Assembly: GCA_934202215.1 (NCBI GenBank)
Contig: CAKPXR010000011.1
Coordinates: forward strand, 1 to 35,991
DNA length: 35,991 nucleotides
Direction: 5' to 3'
Source of the DNA: an uncultured Veillonella sp.
GTDB taxonomy: Bacteria; Bacillota; Negativicutes; Veillonellales; Veillonellaceae
Shown: piece after piece, positions 17,666 through 26,163 of the stretch
How positions within the stretch are numbered: position 1 is the stretch's first letter
Layout of the letters: every line of letters begins with the position of its first letter
The notes under the pieces: model-generated
What the model saw: the letters and a program-made list of their open reading frames with translations, nothing else
The model's database searches: none
Told to the model about the DNA's origin: nothing
Made by a program: the position numbers and the translations under genes

Positions 17666-18436
17666 TTAATCAATACCGAATACACGTTTACCATTATTAT
17701 AGGCAATCTCACAGAACTCATCTACAGCCATACCTTTAAGTCCAGCAATTTCCTCAGCAACAAACTGAGTCTTGCTTGGGTCATTACGACGGCCTCTAAA
17801 TGGTGGTGGTGTCAAATATGGTGAATCTGTTTCAATAAGAATTCGATCTAATGGTACTTGTTTAGCCACTTCTTTAAGATTTGTAGATTTAGGAAATACT
17901 ACAGGGCCCGCAAAAGATATGTAGAACCCTAATTTAATAGCTTCTTTTGCCATTTCCCAGCTACCAGAGTAGCAGTGGAAGATACCCCAATTATCCTTCC
18001 CTTCATTGCGCAAGATATTCATAATATCGCCATGTGCATCGCGGTCATGAATGATAATTGGTAAATCTACTTCACGAGCAAGCTCTAGTTGACGAATGAA
18101 TACGCGTTTCTGTGTTTCACGGTCAGAAAAATCATAGTAATAATCTAAGCCAATTTCACCAATAGCACGTACCTTATCATTATTAAGGGCTTGATCCTTA
18201 TAGAACTCATAGTCTTCCTCTGTAAAATCTTTAGACTCATGAGGATGTGTACCTACAGCGGCAAATAAACGGTCATACTGTTCCGCTAAAACTAGGCCTG
18301 ATTCAACAGTACCTCGATCAACCCCTGGAATCATAATGTATTCTACGCCTGTATCAAAGCAGGCTTGTAGCATCTCATCACGGTCATTATCAAAACGGCC
18401 ATCATTCACATGAGCATGTGTATCAAAAAGTTTCAT
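17666..18436 (-). CDS. tatD: TatD-family metal-dependent hydrolase
   Basis: Cytoplasmic TIM-barrel metallohydrolase with DNase activity in characterised members. Metal ligands are visible: DTHAH (5-9), GEIGLDYYYD, IIHDRDAH, HCYSGS and the ETDSPYL motif near residue 205. The 256 aa length is standard. Its start overlaps the metG stop by one base (TAATG), so it is cotranscribed. The metG-tatD pairing is common in Firmicutes (B. subtilis metS-yabD). The physiological role is less certain than the fold. Confidence 0.93.
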   Translation of the reverse strand: MKLFDTHAHVNDGRFDNDRDEMLQACFDTGVEYIMIPGVDRGTVESGLVLAEQYDRLFAAVGTHPHESKDFTEEDYEFYKDQALNNDKVRAIGEIGLDYYYDFSDRETQKRVFIRQLELAREVDLPIIIHDRDAHGDIMNILRNEGKDNWGIFHCYSGSWEMAKEAIKLGFYISFAGPVVFPKSTNLKEVAKQVPLDRILIETDSPYLTPPPFRGRRNDPSKTQFVAEEIAGLKGMAVDEFCEIAYNNGKRVFGID

Positions 18437-20382
18437 TATTTAACCACACTTCCTGCTGGTAAAGATTCGATATTTGTCACTTCCAAATGTTCTTCCCAAT
18501 CAGATGCGGATAAAATCATGCCATAAGACTCGATACCCATCATCTTTTTAGGAGCCAAATTAGCCAAGTAAATTACCTTTTTACCAACCATAGTTTCTGG
18601 TTCATAATATTGAGAGATACCACTTAATACAGTACGTTCTTCAATACCAATATCTAATACAAATTTCAATAATTTCTTGGACTTAGGTACCTTTTCACAG
18701 CTTACAACTTTTGCTACGCGAAGATCTAATTTTTCAAAATCATCGTACGTAATGTTTTCTTTTAATGGTGGAATATTAGATGTATCTACAGCTTCGTCAA
18801 CTTCCTCTTCCACAACAACGTCTACCATTTCAGGAATGTCAAAGCGTGGATAAATAGGATCACCTTTTACAACCTTTGTACCTGTTGGCAATACACCCCA
18901 AGTTTTAGCATTTTCTAGTATAGCATCACTAAAGCCTACAAGTCCTAATTGGTCCCAGATTTTTGGAGCACCTACAGGGATAACAGGGCTTACTAAGATT
19001 GCAATGATACGCAATGCTTCTGCTAAGTGATACATAGCAGATTGCAAGCGCGCTTTATCATGAGCATCTTCAGATTTAGCCAATACCCAAGGCATTGTTT
19101 CATCAATGTATTTATTCATGCGACCAATAAAGGCCCATACGGATTTAATCGCTTTATTAAGCTCCATATTTTCCATAGCCGCTTCAAAATCTTTTGCAGT
19201 TTGAACAGCTACTGTGGATACATCACGATCCAAATCGTCCATATCATCGCATTTTGTAATCACACCACCATGGTATTTTTCAATCATCGCAATAGTACGG
19301 TTCAACAAGTTACCCAAATCGTTAGATAAATCTGCATTAATTTTTGTCACAAAGTTAGGCAATGTAAAGTTACCGTCATTACCGAGCGTAATTTCACTCA
19401 ATAAATAATAACGCAAAGAGTCTGCCCCATATGTATCGATCAATGGAATAGGATCGATAACATTACCTAAGGATTTACTCATTTTAGTGCCGTCAACAAT
19501 CATCCAACCGTGTCCAAATACCTTTTTAGGTAATGGCAACTCAAGACTCATGAGCATCATAGGCCAAATAATGGTATGGAAACGTACAATCTCTTTACCT
19601 ACTAAGTGAAGATCTGCTGGCCAGTATTTTTTATATAATTCACCATCACCATCAAATGGAGAGAGTGCACTAATATAGTTTACTAATGCATCGAACCAAA
19701 CATACACGACATGTTTAGGATCAAATGGTACCTTGATACCCCAGTCAAAGGATGTACGAGATACAGCTAAATCTTCAAGACCTTGTTTTACGAATTGAAT
19801 CATTTCGTTACGACGAGATTCAGGTTGAATAAAATCAGGGTTCTCTTCAATAAATTTCAACCATTGGTCTGTATATTTAGCGAGCTTAAAGAAGTAACTT
19901 TCTTCTTTAACCTTCTCTACAGGACGGCCACAATCTGGGCATGTATGATTTTCACCTAGCTTTTGCTCAGTCCAGAATGTTTCACAAGGTGTACAATACC
20001 AACCTTCATACTCAGCCTTGTAAATATCGCCTTTTTCATACGCTTTAGTGAAAAGCTCTTGTACCACCTTCTCATGGCGTTCATCTGTAGTACGAATGAA
20101 GTCATCGTTGGAAATATGCATTTTTTCCCACAATGCTTTAAAGCCGTTTACGATATTTGTAGTATATTCAAGAGGTGTAATACCTTGTGCTTCTGCAGCG
20201 CGTTGAATTTTTTGACCGTGTTCATCAGAACCAGTCAAGAAACGTACATCATAACCAGCTAAGCGTTTAAAACGCGCAATTGTATCAGCTACAGATGTAC
20301 AATAGGTATGACCAATGTGCAACTTAGCACTTGGATAATAAATTGGTGTCGTAATATAATACGTTTTTTTTGTGTCTCCCAT
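18436..20382 (-). CDS. metG: Methionyl-tRNA synthetase
   Basis: Charges tRNA-Met, including the initiator, with methionine. Class I signatures are HIGH (22-25) and KMSKS (300-304). A four-cysteine zinc knuckle (C130, C133, C148, C151) follows the insertion typical of bacterial MetG. The anticodon-binding helical domain lies at about 380-530, and a C-terminal EMAP/Trbp111-type tRNA-binding domain (about 545-648, KLDLRVAKV onset) promotes dimerisation. 648 aa fits the long form. The start follows AAGGAGG. The gene lies 34 bases after rsmI and overlaps tatD. No T-box leader is seen. Confidence 0.97.
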   Translation of the reverse strand: MGDTKKTYYITTPIYYPSAKLHIGHTYCTSVADTIARFKRLAGYDVRFLTGSDEHGQKIQRAAEAQGITPLEYTTNIVNGFKALWEKMHISNDDFIRTTDERHEKVVQELFTKAYEKGDIYKAEYEGWYCTPCETFWTEQKLGENHTCPDCGRPVEKVKEESYFFKLAKYTDQWLKFIEENPDFIQPESRRNEMIQFVKQGLEDLAVSRTSFDWGIKVPFDPKHVVYVWFDALVNYISALSPFDGDGELYKKYWPADLHLVGKEIVRFHTIIWPMMLMSLELPLPKKVFGHGWMIVDGTKMSKSLGNVIDPIPLIDTYGADSLRYYLLSEITLGNDGNFTLPNFVTKINADLSNDLGNLLNRTIAMIEKYHGGVITKCDDMDDLDRDVSTVAVQTAKDFEAAMENMELNKAIKSVWAFIGRMNKYIDETMPWVLAKSEDAHDKARLQSAMYHLAEALRIIAILVSPVIPVGAPKIWDQLGLVGFSDAILENAKTWGVLPTGTKVVKGDPIYPRFDIPEMVDVVVEEEVDEAVDTSNIPPLKENITYDDFEKLDLRVAKVVSCEKVPKSKKLLKFVLDIGIEERTVLSGISQYYEPETMVGKKVIYLANLAPKKMMGIESYGMILSASDWEEHLEVTNIESLPAGSVVK

Positions 20383-20416
20383 GATGAGCCTCCTTCTAAC
20401 CTTCGAATGGGAAGGT

Positions 20417-21265
20417 TTAACGTTCTACAATATTATATACATCCCGGCGGGAAACGTTAAAACGCTTTGCCACCTGGCGAATTGCTTCTTTTTTAGGTAC
20501 CCCTGTATCTACAAGGGCTTGTACAGCCTCTACATACGATACTGGTTCATCTGATACTTCAGTACTATCAGATTCCACTGTATCAGCACCACCTACGATG
20601 AGGACGAATTCCCCTTTATAGGTAAGCTGTTCTAAATCATTTGCAAGACTTTCCAAATCGGTGCGCACAAAGGTTTCAAACTTCTTCGTCAATTCCCTTG
20701 CCACCGTTATGGAACGATTACCAAAGGCTTCATACATATCTTGTAAAACCTCTTGCAATCGATGAGGTGCTTCATAAAACATCAAGGTTCCCGTTACTTG
20801 TGAAAGTCGTTGTAATTCTTCAACTCGATGTTTCCCCCGTTTCGGTAAGAAACCTGCAAAGGTAAAGGATTTAGTATCTAAACCAGATGCAATGAGTGCC
20901 GTCAATGCCGCATTAGCACCAGGCAAGGGTACTACTGTTATTCCTTTTTCAATAGCCTTCGTTACTAGGTCAGCCCCTGGATCAGATATAGCAGGCATGC
21001 CCGCATCACTAACGCAGGCGATGGACTGGCCTTCTATTAAAAGCTCCATAATATAAGCACCCTTTTCTTCCTTATTATGTTCATGATAGGAAATCAAAGG
21101 CTTCTTAATGTCAAAATGCTTTAATAAGATACCCGTATGACGCGTATCTTCGGCAGCGATAGCATCTACTTCGCCCAAGATACGAACTGCGCGATACGTC
21201 ATATCTTCTAAATTACCAATCGGTGTAGGCACCAAGTATAAGGTGCCCCATTCGTTATCGTTCAT
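20417..21265 (-). CDS. rsmI: 16S rRNA (cytidine-2'-O)-methyltransferase
   Basis: Tetrapyrrole-methylase-fold enzyme that 2'-O-methylates C1402 of 16S rRNA near the decoding centre. Motifs are LVPTPIGNLEDMT near the N terminus, AEDTRHTG, SDAGMPAISDPG and PGANAALTALIASG. The end (about residues 240-282) forms a helix-turn-helix-like tail (KKEAIRQVAKRFNVSRRDVY) seen in many RsmI proteins. I set the start at 21265: this ATG follows AAGGAGG by about 12 bases and precedes the conserved region, whereas a longer frame to 21307 runs through that binding site. It overlaps the upstream methylase by 11 bases. Confidence 0.95.
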   Translation of the reverse strand: MNDNEWGTLYLVPTPIGNLEDMTYRAVRILGEVDAIAAEDTRHTGILLKHFDIKKPLISYHEHNKEEKGAYIMELLIEGQSIACVSDAGMPAISDPGADLVTKAIEKGITVVPLPGANAALTALIASGLDTKSFTFAGFLPKRGKHRVEELQRLSQVTGTLMFYEAPHRLQEVLQDMYEAFGNRSITVARELTKKFETFVRTDLESLANDLEQLTYKGEFVLIVGGADTVESDSTEVSDEPVSYVEAVQALVDTGVPKKEAIRQVAKRFNVSRRDVYNIVER

Positions 21266-21980
21266 ACCAAGAGGACACCTCCTTTGTATACACATTTGGT
21301 TTCTCATAAACGATGAGTGGTGGTTCTAATACAAGGCCAGGCTGGCCTTGATAGAGAGCCTCTATTAATACGAGTTTCGCCGGTTTATCTACCATGCCGT
21401 GAATAAACCGAATGCGCTTAGCTTGAAAGTTAGCTGCTTCCAGTTCATGTAGCACATATTGGAGGCGACTAGCACTATAAATCATCCACAAGCGCCCCTT
21501 GCACTTAATAAAGGACTGTACAGCCTTCAAAACATCTTCTAAGGTTGTATGTTCATCATGAAGTGCTACAGCTCGCTCTTCAGATGTAGGCTTCGCACCA
21601 CTTTCACAATCATAAAAAGGGGGATTTACAATAACACCATCAAATGGTTTGTCCTGTACATCGCGATACGACATGTGCCGATAATCGCTACATACCATAG
21701 TTACCACATTTTGTTTGTGATTGTGAGCTACACTGCGCTGAGCTAACTCGATAAGAGTTTTATTAATATCAATACCCGTTATGTGGCCTGCCCCTAAGGA
21801 CGTACCTATGAGTGGCATAACACCTGTTCCCGTGCCAAGATCAACATAGGAATGACGACCATTGAACTGGCAAAAGTGAATGAGCGCAATGGCATCAAAG
21901 GAAAAGCGAAACATATCCGTCCGTTGATAAATTTGTAAGCCATCTATAATTAAATCATCAAGTCGTTCTTGATCATTCAT
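21255..21980 (-). CDS. tRNA1(Val) adenine-N6 methyltransferase-like protein
   Basis: SAM-dependent N6-adenine methyltransferase of the TrmN6/YabB family. In characterised members the target is A37 of a valine tRNA. The SAM loop is DLGTGTGV (47-54), the acidic ribose contact lies in GIDIN (69-73), and the catalytic NPPF is at 119-122. 241 aa is normal. The start overlaps the ricT stop by 8 bases and the stop overlaps rsmI by 11, so the three are translationally coupled. The B. subtilis counterpart, yabB, occupies the same position. The RNA target is inferred. Confidence 0.9.
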   Translation of the reverse strand: MNDQERLDDLIIDGLQIYQRTDMFRFSFDAIALIHFCQFNGRHSYVDLGTGTGVMPLIGTSLGAGHITGIDINKTLIELAQRSVAHNHKQNVVTMVCSDYRHMSYRDVQDKPFDGVIVNPPFYDCESGAKPTSEERAVALHDEHTTLEDVLKAVQSFIKCKGRLWMIYSASRLQYVLHELEAANFQAKRIRFIHGMVDKPAKLVLIEALYQGQPGLVLEPPLIVYEKPNVYTKEVSSWYER

Positions 21981-22818
21981 CAGGCAATGCCACCTCGGAC
22001 CATTTTAAATCGATGGTACGGCCCGCTTCAAGCTGTACCTTCACAGTATGTTTATGGTGATTTACTTTTAAGACCTTACCAATACCTTCATCGGTAACGA
22101 CCTCTTTACCAATCCCAGGAGGTGCAACATCTTGAGGAGCTTGAGGGCGTTCCTTCTTAACATATAGGTCGCCACCCTTTTTATATAAATCATCTTCATA
22201 GTTAAGGCAGCACATCAAGCGGCCACATACACCAGAAATTTTCGTAGGGTTTAGACTCAAATTTTGATCCTTAGCCATGCGAATAGAAACCGGTGTGAAA
22301 TCACCTAAGAAATTAGAACAGCATAAAGGGCGCCCACAAGTGCCGATCCCATTTAGGACCTTAGCCTCATCACGAACGCCTACTTGGCGTAACTCAATAC
22401 GTGTTCTAAATACAGTAGCTAAATCCTTAACAAGCTCACGGAAGTCGATACGCCCATCCGCAGTAAAGAAGAATATAATTTTATTCATATCAAATGTGTA
22501 TTCCACATTGATGAGTTTCATAGGCAACTTACGTTTACCAATTTTTTCGAGACAAATTTCAAAGGCTTTTTCTTCGCGCTCTTTATTCTTCTCAATTTGT
22601 TTTAAGTCCTTTGGTGTTGCCTTTCTAATAACAGGCTTAACAGGAGCTACAACAGTGTCTTCAAAGACCTCTTTAGGTCCAATCACAACAGTACCGTATT
22701 CGACGCCACGTGCCGTTTCAACGATAACCCCATCACCAACGAATAATTCTAATTGTTCAGGCAGAAAATAATAAATCTTCCCCGCCTTTTTAAAGCGTAC
22801 GCCAACTATGGTTAGCAT
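21973..22818 (-). CDS. ricT: PSP1/RicT (YaaT) family protein
   Basis: In B. subtilis RicT works with RicA and RicF in an Fe-S-containing complex that guides RNase Y processing and phosphorelay output. The conserved cysteine-rich core is present: CGRPLCC and CGRLMCC, about 35 residues apart, between the PSP1 core and a C-terminal KOW-like stretch (residues ~235-275). 281 aa fits. The ATG directly follows the holB stop codon. No sporulation gene lies in the window, so an RNA-processing role is the more general reading. RicA and RicF partners are not in this window. Confidence 0.93.
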   Translation of the reverse strand: MLTIVGVRFKKAGKIYYFLPEQLELFVGDGVIVETARGVEYGTVVIGPKEVFEDTVVAPVKPVIRKATPKDLKQIEKNKEREEKAFEICLEKIGKRKLPMKLINVEYTFDMNKIIFFFTADGRIDFRELVKDLATVFRTRIELRQVGVRDEAKVLNGIGTCGRPLCCSNFLGDFTPVSIRMAKDQNLSLNPTKISGVCGRLMCCLNYEDDLYKKGGDLYVKKERPQAPQDVAPPGIGKEVVTDEGIGKVLKVNHHKHTVKVQLEAGRTIDLKWSEVALPDE

Positions 22819-23859
22819 TTAGTCCTCCTCCCGAGCATCATGAAGGGCGATACAAAGACCGTCCACCACGAGAGCGGTTTTTATATGTAAACGCAAAGCC
22901 CGTTCAGCTTGCAATGTTTCGGTAATAACCTTAGCCAATGCTTGCATAGACCAGCGCGGTAATAATCGTAATAATTGAGTTTTGTACATAGGTACTTGTA
23001 ATTGTCCATCTTGTGCACCCATCTTAAGAGCCATCATATCTCTACTTACAAGGCGCAACCAATGCATCAATTCTGTTAGGTTTTCACGAGGCAAACTTTC
23101 ACAAGCTAAGGAAATCATAGAAAACCATCGCGTTTCAAAGGCAAGGGTATCTATTACCTTAACGGCTAACTCTAGCATTTCAATGCGACCTTGCGTAGCC
23201 AATTTTTCTACTAACTGTGGATTACCATGACCGGCTAATAAAGCCTGCTCAATATCACCAGTGATGCCACGCTCTACGAGAGCCGTGCGAATCGTATCTA
23301 TATCAACACTGTTAAAGCCTACCCCCATACATCTAGATATGATAGTTGGTAACACAGTGTTAATCTTGTTCGTAATGATGATGAAATACACCTGTTCAGG
23401 TGGTTCTTCAATGGTTTTTAGCATAGCATTTGCCATAACTGCATTAGCCGTGTGAAAGTCCTCCACAATGACAACGCGGTTACCATTGCCCGCTACTGAC
23501 AGATGATCTTGCAATAATGAATACCACTGCTCTACCTTTAAGGTCGTCTTCATAGGACGAATCCAAAAGGCATCCCCCTTATCCATATAGATAGGTAAGC
23601 CTTCTGCTTCGATGCGTTTTTCCGTCTCACCATTGGCGAGACGTGCTTCTTTTACATCTTCTAAATAAGCTTCTCCCTTTGGTTGAGAAAATACTTGGCG
23701 CCCCAACAATAGAGATGCAAGACCTATGGCCATATCTAGCTTGCCAAGACCTGCTTCACCATAAAACAAAAGGCTATGCGGTAATGCATTACGACTTACA
23801 AGTTCCGATAGGTGTGCCTTGATCGAATCTTGACCAATTATAGAATCAAAATATGTCAT
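22819..23859 (-). CDS. holB: DNA polymerase III delta' subunit (divergent)
   Basis: Clamp-loader subunit. The N-terminal AAA+ region shows SLLFYGEAGLGK, a P-loop with Leu in place of Ser/Thr after the lysine, then VVIVEDF (Walker B-like), MLKTIEEPP and the ISRCMG sensor (SRC) motif. The four zinc-binding cysteines usual after the P-loop of bacterial delta' are absent; that stretch instead carries an insertion rich in charged residues. I choose the ATG at 23859, reached from GGAGGGG at tight spacing; a TTG at 23874 would lie upstream of that site. It sits in the tmk-holB-ricT order of Firmicutes, with the intervening yaaQ and yaaR genes missing. Confidence 0.88.
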   Translation of the reverse strand: MTYFDSIIGQDSIKAHLSELVSRNALPHSLLFYGEAGLGKLDMAIGLASLLLGRQVFSQPKGEAYLEDVKEARLANGETEKRIEAEGLPIYMDKGDAFWIRPMKTTLKVEQWYSLLQDHLSVAGNGNRVVIVEDFHTANAVMANAMLKTIEEPPEQVYFIIITNKINTVLPTIISRCMGVGFNSVDIDTIRTALVERGITGDIEQALLAGHGNPQLVEKLATQGRIEMLELAVKVIDTLAFETRWFSMISLACESLPRENLTELMHWLRLVSRDMMALKMGAQDGQLQVPMYKTQLLRLLPRWSMQALAKVITETLQAERALRLHIKTALVVDGLCIALHDAREED

Positions 23860-23892
23860 AGCCCCTCCTATCAATACATACTCAATATTAAT

Positions 23893-23921
23893 ATTATATA
23901 AGAAAAAGGCGACTTTTAAAA
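23893..23921 (-). promoter_or_regulatory. Possible holB promoter overlapping a terminator
   Basis: On the minus strand TTTTAA (23916-23921) and TATAAT (23893-23898) are 17 bases apart. The -35 lies in the loop of the tmk terminator and the -10 just after its T-run, so termination and re-initiation would be packed into 40 bases. Confidence 0.4.
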
Positions 23922-23930
23922 GAGTCGCCC
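23900..23930 (-). terminator. Terminator after tmk
   Basis: Arms GGCGACT (23908-23914) and AGTCGCC (23923-23929) with TTTTTC following on the minus strand, 5 bases after the tmk stop. The intervening CTTTTAAAAG is itself palindromic. Confidence 0.8.
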
Positions 23931-23934
23931 TATC

Positions 23935-24621
23935 CTAAGGTAGTAGATTTACTACTGCTTGATATACATCGTTATGAATGTCTTCAATGGTACGTAATCC
24001 ATATTGACCAGTACCATCTTTAATAGCACAAGGAATACGGTGCCATTGATAGCGTTCTACTAGCTCTTCATAGGCATCGTGAACAGCTACTAAATACTGA
24101 TGATTTCCCTCATGAATATCCCCTGTATTACCTCCTGTTTTACCAGTGCGCTCTGCCATAAGGGCTTCACTCACTCCAAGAGGCATATCTAAGAGACATA
24201 CTGCATCAGGTGTAGGCAAGCCGAATTTATTAAACTCAAAGTCTTCAAGCCAATTTAAAAATGCAGTACGTTCCTTCTGATCGTCATATTTTACCATTTG
24301 GTGCACCATATTAGATGTAGTATAACGATCTGCAATGATGATACCACCATTTTTATAGAACTCTTCCCAATCAGTTCTAAAGGAAGCAAAGCGATCGATA
24401 GCGTACATGGAGCTTGCCACATAAGGATTTACATCATGCACATCTTTGCCAAATTCTCCAGCTAGATACATTTTTATAGGCATAGCAGCACCGCTATCAT
24501 AATTTGGGAAGCTTACAGATTTAACTGCAAGACCTTCCTTAGTTAATCGCTCTACTAATAGTTTAGTTTGCGTAGCCTTACCGCTGCCATCTCCACCTTC
24601 TAGTATGATTAAAGTCCCCAT
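23935..24621 (-). CDS. tmk: Thymidylate kinase
   Basis: Phosphorylates dTMP to dTDP. The P-loop GGDGSGKATQ is near residue 10, the DR(Y) motif in ADRYTTSNMVHQ, and a lid-like Arg region in ERTGKTGG. The 228 aa length is slightly longer than the common 205-215. I start at 24621, where ATG follows AGGAG at 5 bases and the conserved strand GTLIILEGGDG begins; a longer frame to 24642 lies inside the upstream gene. The decarboxylase stop is 2 bases upstream. The decarboxylase-tmk order is that of B. subtilis yaaO-tmk. It ends in a terminator before holB. Confidence 0.94.
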   Translation of the reverse strand: MGTLIILEGGDGSGKATQTKLLVERLTKEGLAVKSVSFPNYDSGAAMPIKMYLAGEFGKDVHDVNPYVASSMYAIDRFASFRTDWEEFYKNGGIIIADRYTTSNMVHQMVKYDDQKERTAFLNWLEDFEFNKFGLPTPDAVCLLDMPLGVSEALMAERTGKTGGNTGDIHEGNHQYLVAVHDAYEELVERYQWHRIPCAIKDGTGQYGLRTIEDIHNDVYQAVVNLLP

Positions 24622-24623
24622 AA

Positions 24624-26105
24624 TTACTCCTGTAACACCCAAATTGTTTCCAACGTCATATCATCGGCCCCATTCGGTACATAACCTAGAGCCTTACGAT
24701 TCTCTATATATTGTAACACAGACTCACTAATCACTTCACCTACTGCTACACAAGGAATCCCTGGAGGATAATAAGCAATAGTCTCCCCTGCTATACGATG
24801 AAGTGCGTCTTGTAACCGTACTTGCTCCCGATTGGCATACATAGCATTACGAGGCGTTACACGTACAATGGGCTCAGGCAATACTGCTGAATCTTTGCTA
24901 AGATTTTGCAAATTCTCATCCTTTGTATTATTTGATTCATAAGACTTACTTAGCACCGTATCGCTAATAGCTTGTACTGCTTGAACAAGAGCCGTTATTG
25001 ATTCTTTTGTATCACCAATGGTAATGAGTACTAGCACATGATGAGCTTGTACTAACTCTACCTCAATACGATGTTCTCGTAACATCCGTTCAAATGCAAC
25101 ACCTGTAAGCCCTAGTTCTTTAGCATCGATGAGTACCTTGGTACAGTCATAGTTTACCACTCGGTCTTCTATGTCTCTGTATTCCATAGTAGTAATACCG
25201 GGAATTTTATGTAATTCATTACGTAAATATTGGCTCAATTCCACAGTTCGACTTATTAAGGCCTTACCTGCTGTGGCTAATTGATGACGAGCCATATCTA
25301 AGGAGGCAAGGAAAATATAATTAGGGCTCGTACTTTGTAGCATTTGATGCATTTGCGTAATACAACGTTTATTGATTCTCTTACCTTGTCCTAATAGCCA
25401 AGAGGTTTGTGTTAATGAGCCTACCGATTTATGCGTGCTCTGAGCCACTAAGTCTGCACCTGCAGCAATAGCTTCAATAGGTAAATTTTTTGAAAATGGT
25501 AAATGAGGTCCGTGCGCTTCATCAACAAGAACAATCATACCTCGTTTATGTGCTTCTTTCACAATATTTACAATATCCACACCTACACCATAATAGTTTG
25601 GATACACCAAGAGAATCGCCTTTGCTTCTGGATTTGCATCCATGGTTTTGACAGCATCGTCCAACGATACACCTAAGGGAATACCCCAGCGCTCATCGAA
25701 TTTGCAATCCATATAAACCGGCTTTGCACCAGATAACACAAGTCCACTGATAACGGAACGATGTGCTTCTCTAGGAATGATAATGCTTTCATCAGGACCT
25801 ACGGTTCCCATAATCATCGCTTCAATCAAAGCAGTAGTACCATTAATGGAGAACCAACAATGATCTGCTCCATATAACTCAGCTGTTAAATCTTGAGCCT
25901 CTTTTAAATCCCCTTCAGGTTCATGTAAATCATCTAAGGCATACATAATACCTAAGTCATAGGGTAGTGCCGGTCCCATCCAGTCTTTTAGTAGTTGAGG
26001 TGCTTCTACACCAATTTTATGGCCTGGTGTATGAAAAGGCACAAAATGTTGTTTTTTATATGATTCTAAGGCCTCTACAAAAGGCATTCTTTCTTGATTA
26101 CTCAT
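24624..26105 (-). CDS. Orn/Lys/Arg decarboxylase, PLP-dependent (YaaO/SpeA type)
   Basis: Fold-type I PLP enzyme of the short (about 490 aa) bacterial basic amino-acid decarboxylase family. Motifs are FHTPGHK (24-30), the cofactor aspartate in VDEAHG (194-199), and the Schiff-base lysine K226 in STHKSVGS. A C-terminal domain with YYPPGIP (a family hallmark) follows. The substrate (lysine, ornithine or arginine) cannot be read from sequence. Veillonella peptidoglycan is known to carry covalently bound cadaverine or putrescine, so a lysine or ornithine role is attractive but is inference. It is tightly packed with tmk, and a strong terminator lies just upstream. Confidence 0.9.
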   Translation of the reverse strand: MSNQERMPFVEALESYKKQHFVPFHTPGHKIGVEAPQLLKDWMGPALPYDLGIMYALDDLHEPEGDLKEAQDLTAELYGADHCWFSINGTTALIEAMIMGTVGPDESIIIPREAHRSVISGLVLSGAKPVYMDCKFDERWGIPLGVSLDDAVKTMDANPEAKAILLVYPNYYGVGVDIVNIVKEAHKRGMIVLVDEAHGPHLPFSKNLPIEAIAAGADLVAQSTHKSVGSLTQTSWLLGQGKRINKRCITQMHQMLQSTSPNYIFLASLDMARHQLATAGKALISRTVELSQYLRNELHKIPGITTMEYRDIEDRVVNYDCTKVLIDAKELGLTGVAFERMLREHRIEVELVQAHHVLVLITIGDTKESITALVQAVQAISDTVLSKSYESNNTKDENLQNLSKDSAVLPEPIVRVTPRNAMYANREQVRLQDALHRIAGETIAYYPPGIPCVAVGEVISESVLQYIENRKALGYVPNGADDMTLETIWVLQE

Positions 26106-26114
26106 ATATACCTC

Positions 26115-26152
26115 GTAAAAAGGGCATGAATCTCAATGAGACTCATGCCCTT
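26115..26152 (-). terminator. Terminator after pth, directly upstream of the decarboxylase gene
   Basis: Arms AAGGGCATGA (26120-26129) and TCATGCCCTT (26143-26152), with an inner CTCA/TGAG pairing and T5 on the minus strand. It lies 11 bases past the pth stop and ends about 10 bases before the decarboxylase start. The short distance makes it a candidate attenuator. Confidence 0.85.
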
Positions 26153-26163
26153 ATGCATGTTAT

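Noticed and set aside
22277..22771. 164-codon plus-strand open frame
   Set aside because: It lies wholly antisense to ricT, has low-complexity serine/threonine-rich content, no recognisable domain and no good binding site.
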